Source of the DNA: Chloroflexota bacterium
GTDB taxonomy: Bacteria; Chloroflexota; Anaerolineae; JACRMK01
NCBI GenBank assembly: GCA_016200765.1
Contig: JACQEC010000167.1
Span: 1-6,767 of the forward strand
DNA length: 6,767 nucleotides
Direction: 5' to 3'
A model generated the notes under the pieces. It worked only from the letters and a program-made list of their open reading frames with translations. It searched no databases and was not told where the DNA came from. Position numbers and translations under genes: made by a program. Within the stretch, counting starts at the first letter, position 1. Each line of letters starts with the position of its first letter. Positions 4,984 to 6,767 of the stretch are shown here, piece by piece.

Positions 4984-5950
4984 TGGGCGCCTTCGCCGAC
5001 GGCGAGACGACCACCACCCGATCTAACCCCGCGCCGTCCTGATGCACGTCCAGGCTTGATGCGGGAAACGCCGCCTGGGCCATCTGCCGCACGGCTTCCG
5101 CCTGCCGCCAGCCAATCTCCAGCACGATGGCGCCGCCCGGCGCGAGGAACGCCGGCGACTGCACGAAAAACCGATGGATACACTCCAGCCCGTCCGGGCC
5201 GCCATCCAGCGCCAGACGCGGCTCATAGCTGGCGATGTCGGGCGCGAGCGCGGGCCACTCGTGATGGGCGACGTAAGGCAGGTTCGCCACCATCAGGTCG
5301 GCAGGCCCATCAGCCTGTGCCAACAAATCGCTCTGAACAAAGCGCACGCGCCCCTCTAAGTGATGCCGCGCGGCGTTGGCCTGTGCCACATCAAGAGCCG
5401 CGGCGGAGATGTCCAGCGCGACGATGGAGACTTCAAGCGGCAGGTTCGCCGCCAGCGCCAGCGCGACCGCGCCACTGCCGGTGCCCACGTCAAGCACGCG
5501 AAGCCTGCGGGTGTCGGAGGACGAGGCGGGGTGTGGTGAAGGCGAGCGGTCACGAACCCAGCCCAGCGCGCGCTCGACCAGCAGTTCCGTCTCGGGGCGG
5601 GGAATCAGCACGCGCCCATCCACCATGAGGTCAAGGCCATAGAACTCTTTGTGGCCGAGGATATAGGCCACCGGCTCATGGCTTGCGCGGCGTTCGAGCA
5701 ATTGGCGAAAGCGCCGGGCCAGCGCCGGGCTGGCGGGGTCAGAGCCGTGCGCCAAGAGATTTGCGCGCGGGAGTTCGCAGGCTGACGCCAACAGCAGTTC
5801 CGCGTCGAGGCGCGCCTCCTCGATACCGGCGGATTGCAGGCGGGTGATGCCCTCGCGCAAAAGGTGGGCGATCAAGGGCGCGCGGGGGAGGGCGCAGGGG
5901 TATCCTGCCTCACGCTTCCAGCGCTCCCAACTGCCTGGCCTGATCGGCAT
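4967..5950 (-). CDS. prmC: Release-factor glutamine N5-methyltransferase PrmC
   Basis: Transfers a methyl group from S-adenosylmethionine to the Gln of the GGQ motif of release factors, raising termination efficiency. Counting from the ATG at 5950 (327 residues), about 26-100 form the N-terminal helical domain that binds the release factor. RPETELLVE (118-126) is the family signature. DVGTGSG (154-160) is SAM motif I, with Asp180 at the next strand's end. NLPY (223-226) sits where most PrmC have NPPY. A Ser/Pro-rich insertion (136-148) precedes motif I. The start is uncertain. The ATG gives about 25 extra N-terminal residues, lacks a Shine-Dalgarno site and overlaps prfA by 41 bp. A TTG at 5875 (Leu26), 34 bp after the prfA stop, would give a protein closer to the usual length of about 280. 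The prfA-prmC order is widely conserved and supports the call. Confidence 0.93.
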   Translation of the reverse strand: MPIRPGSWERWKREAGYPCALPRAPLIAHLLREGITRLQSAGIEEARLDAELLLASACELPRANLLAHGSDPASPALARRFRQLLERRASHEPVAYILGHKEFYGLDLMVDGRVLIPRPETELLVERALGWVRDRSPSPHPASSSDTRRLRVLDVGTGSGAVALALAANLPLEVSIVALDISAAALDVAQANAARHHLEGRVRFVQSDLLAQADGPADLMVANLPYVAHHEWPALAPDIASYEPRLALDGGPDGLECIHRFFVQSPAFLAPGGAIVLEIGWRQAEAVRQMAQAAFPASSLDVHQDGAGLDRVVVVSPSAKAPITAVG

Positions 5951-6767
5951 CAATCAGCGCGTCAACGATTTCGTCGAGGTGGCCGTCGAGGATGGCGGGC
6001 AGGCGGTGGCTGTCGAGGCCGATGCGGTGGTCGGTGACACGGCTCTGGGGAAAGTTGTAGGTGCGAATCTTTTCACTGCGGTCGCCACTGCCCACCTGCG
6101 AGCGGCGGGATTGCCGTTCGGCGCTCTCGCGCTTCTGCTGTTCCATGTCGTAGAGGCGCGCGCGCAGGACCGACATGGCGCGCAGTCGGTTCTGCACCTG
6201 CGAGCGCTCGTCCTGACAGGCGACGACGAGGCCGGTGGGCAGGTGGTAGATGCGCACGGCGGTGCTGGTCTTTTGCACGTTCTGGCCGCCCGCGCCGGAG
6301 GAGCGATAGACCTCCATACGGATGTCTTCGGGCTTGATCTCCACATCTACTTCTTCGACTTCGGGCAGAATGGCGACGGTGATGGTGGAGGTGTGGATGC
6401 GCCCGGACGATTCGGTGGTGGGCACGCGCTGGACGCGATGCACGCCGCTTTCATATTTGAGCCGCGAATAGACGCCCTTGCCACGAATGAGGGCGACGAC
6501 CTCCTTGTAGCCGCCGATGCCGATCTCGTTGGCATCCACCATCTCCACCTTCCAGCGCTGTTCTTCGGCGTAGCGGGTGTACATGCGGAAGAGGTCGGCG
6601 GCGAAGAGCGCGGCTTCGTCGCCGCCGGCTCCGGCGCGGATTTCGAGAAAGACGTTTTTGCTGTCGCGCGGGTCTTTGGGCAGGACGAGGCGGCGCAGTT
6701 CTTCGTGGAGGATGGCGAGGCGCTGGTCGAGCGCGGCCATCTCCTCGCGGAGGAAGGCGGCCATCTC
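5910..6767 (-). CDS. prfA: Peptide chain release factor 1 (partial, N-terminus off window)
   Basis: Recognises UAA and UAG in the ribosomal A site and triggers peptidyl-tRNA hydrolysis. 285 residues are visible, and roughly 70-80 N-terminal residues are missing because the frame stays open to the right edge. The internal Met at 6764 is not the start. Counting from that Met, the segment FLEIRAGAGGDEAALFAADLF (39-59) is the class I release-factor signature. VPTTESSGRIHTST (114-127) contains the PxT stop-codon selectivity tripeptide (PTT), which identifies RF1 rather than RF2 (SPF). SSGAGGQNVQKTST (155-168) holds the catalytic GGQ (159-161), whose Gln is the PrmC substrate. RTYNFPQSRVTDHRI further on is typical RF1 C-terminal sequence. 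The visible N-terminal helix (1-24, rich in Glu/Leu/Arg) belongs to domain 1. prmC follows in an overlapping frame. No programmed frameshift site is seen, in keeping with RF1. Confidence 0.96.
   Translation of the reverse strand, partial: EMAAFLREEMAALDQRLAILHEELRRLVLPKDPRDSKNVFLEIRAGAGGDEAALFAADLFRMYTRYAEEQRWKVEMVDANEIGIGGYKEVVALIRGKGVYSRLKYESGVHRVQRVPTTESSGRIHTSTITVAILPEVEEVDVEIKPEDIRMEVYRSSGAGGQNVQKTSTAVRIYHLPTGLVVACQDERSQVQNRLRAMSVLRARLYDMEQQKRESAERQSRRSQVGSGDRSEKIRTYNFPQSRVTDHRIGLDSHRLPAILDGHLDEIVDALIDADQARQLGALEA

Noticed and set aside
4993..5005. TCGCCG-A-CGGCGA palindrome just after the LysM stop as a terminator
   Set aside because: The stem is short with a one-base centre, there is no U-run, and it lies within prmC coding sequence. 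The repeated GCC/GGC codons explain it.
5910..6764. Complete release factor starting at the Met at 6764
   Set aside because: The frame continues to the window edge and RF1 needs about 70-80 more residues, so this is an internal Met.

Overview
The window looks like part of a GC-rich bacterial chromosome, most plausibly Chloroflexota. This is an inference. It rests on the MIP18-type N-terminus fused to the Mrp/ApbC ATPase, the NarI-like membrane domain fused to an HdrD-like Fe-S protein, a two-LysM lipoprotein with a Pro/Thr/Ala-rich linker, a PrmC with NLPY in place of NPPY, and an intergenic GTAGGG-bounded palindromic repeat of a kind I associate with that phylum. No rRNA or other decisive taxonomic marker is present.

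Layout. From right to left on the minus strand, 6767-4967 holds the conserved pair prfA (release factor 1, its N-terminus cut by the window edge) and prmC (the methyltransferase that modifies the release-factor GGQ glutamine). The 3' end of prmC overlaps by 17 bp the 3' end of a convergent plus-strand gene (4444-4983) for a secreted LysM lipoprotein. Between that gene and the next cluster lies a noncoding region of about 416 bp (4028-4443). It carries two divergent sigma70-type promoter candidates, each combined with inverted repeats, and in the middle a repeat element with a perfect 31-bp palindrome and a second large hairpin.

From 4027 down to position 1 lies a tightly packed minus-strand operon of five genes: an ApbC/Mrp Fe-S carrier ATPase, a MoaD/ThiS-like beta-grasp protein without a C-terminal diglycine, a large membrane-anchored Fe-S oxidoreductase (NarI-like membrane part, two 4Fe-4S motifs, two CCG domains), and a two-gene toxin-antitoxin module with a PIN-domain toxin that runs off the left edge. 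Spacings are +9, -8, +12 and -1 bp, so translational coupling is likely throughout.

How the genes may work together. The Fe-S carrier is well placed to supply clusters to the multi-cluster oxidoreductase, which by architecture should pass electrons to or from the membrane quinone pool. The beta-grasp protein between them may be a sulfur-carrier relative or a structural partner. The toxin-antitoxin pair appears to be a later addition using the 3' end of the operon. prfA-prmC is ordinary translation-termination housekeeping. I see no RNA genes, CRISPR array or transposase gene. The most unusual items are the diglycine-less beta-grasp protein, the HdrD-like oxidoreductase without neighbouring etfAB, and the structured intergenic region.
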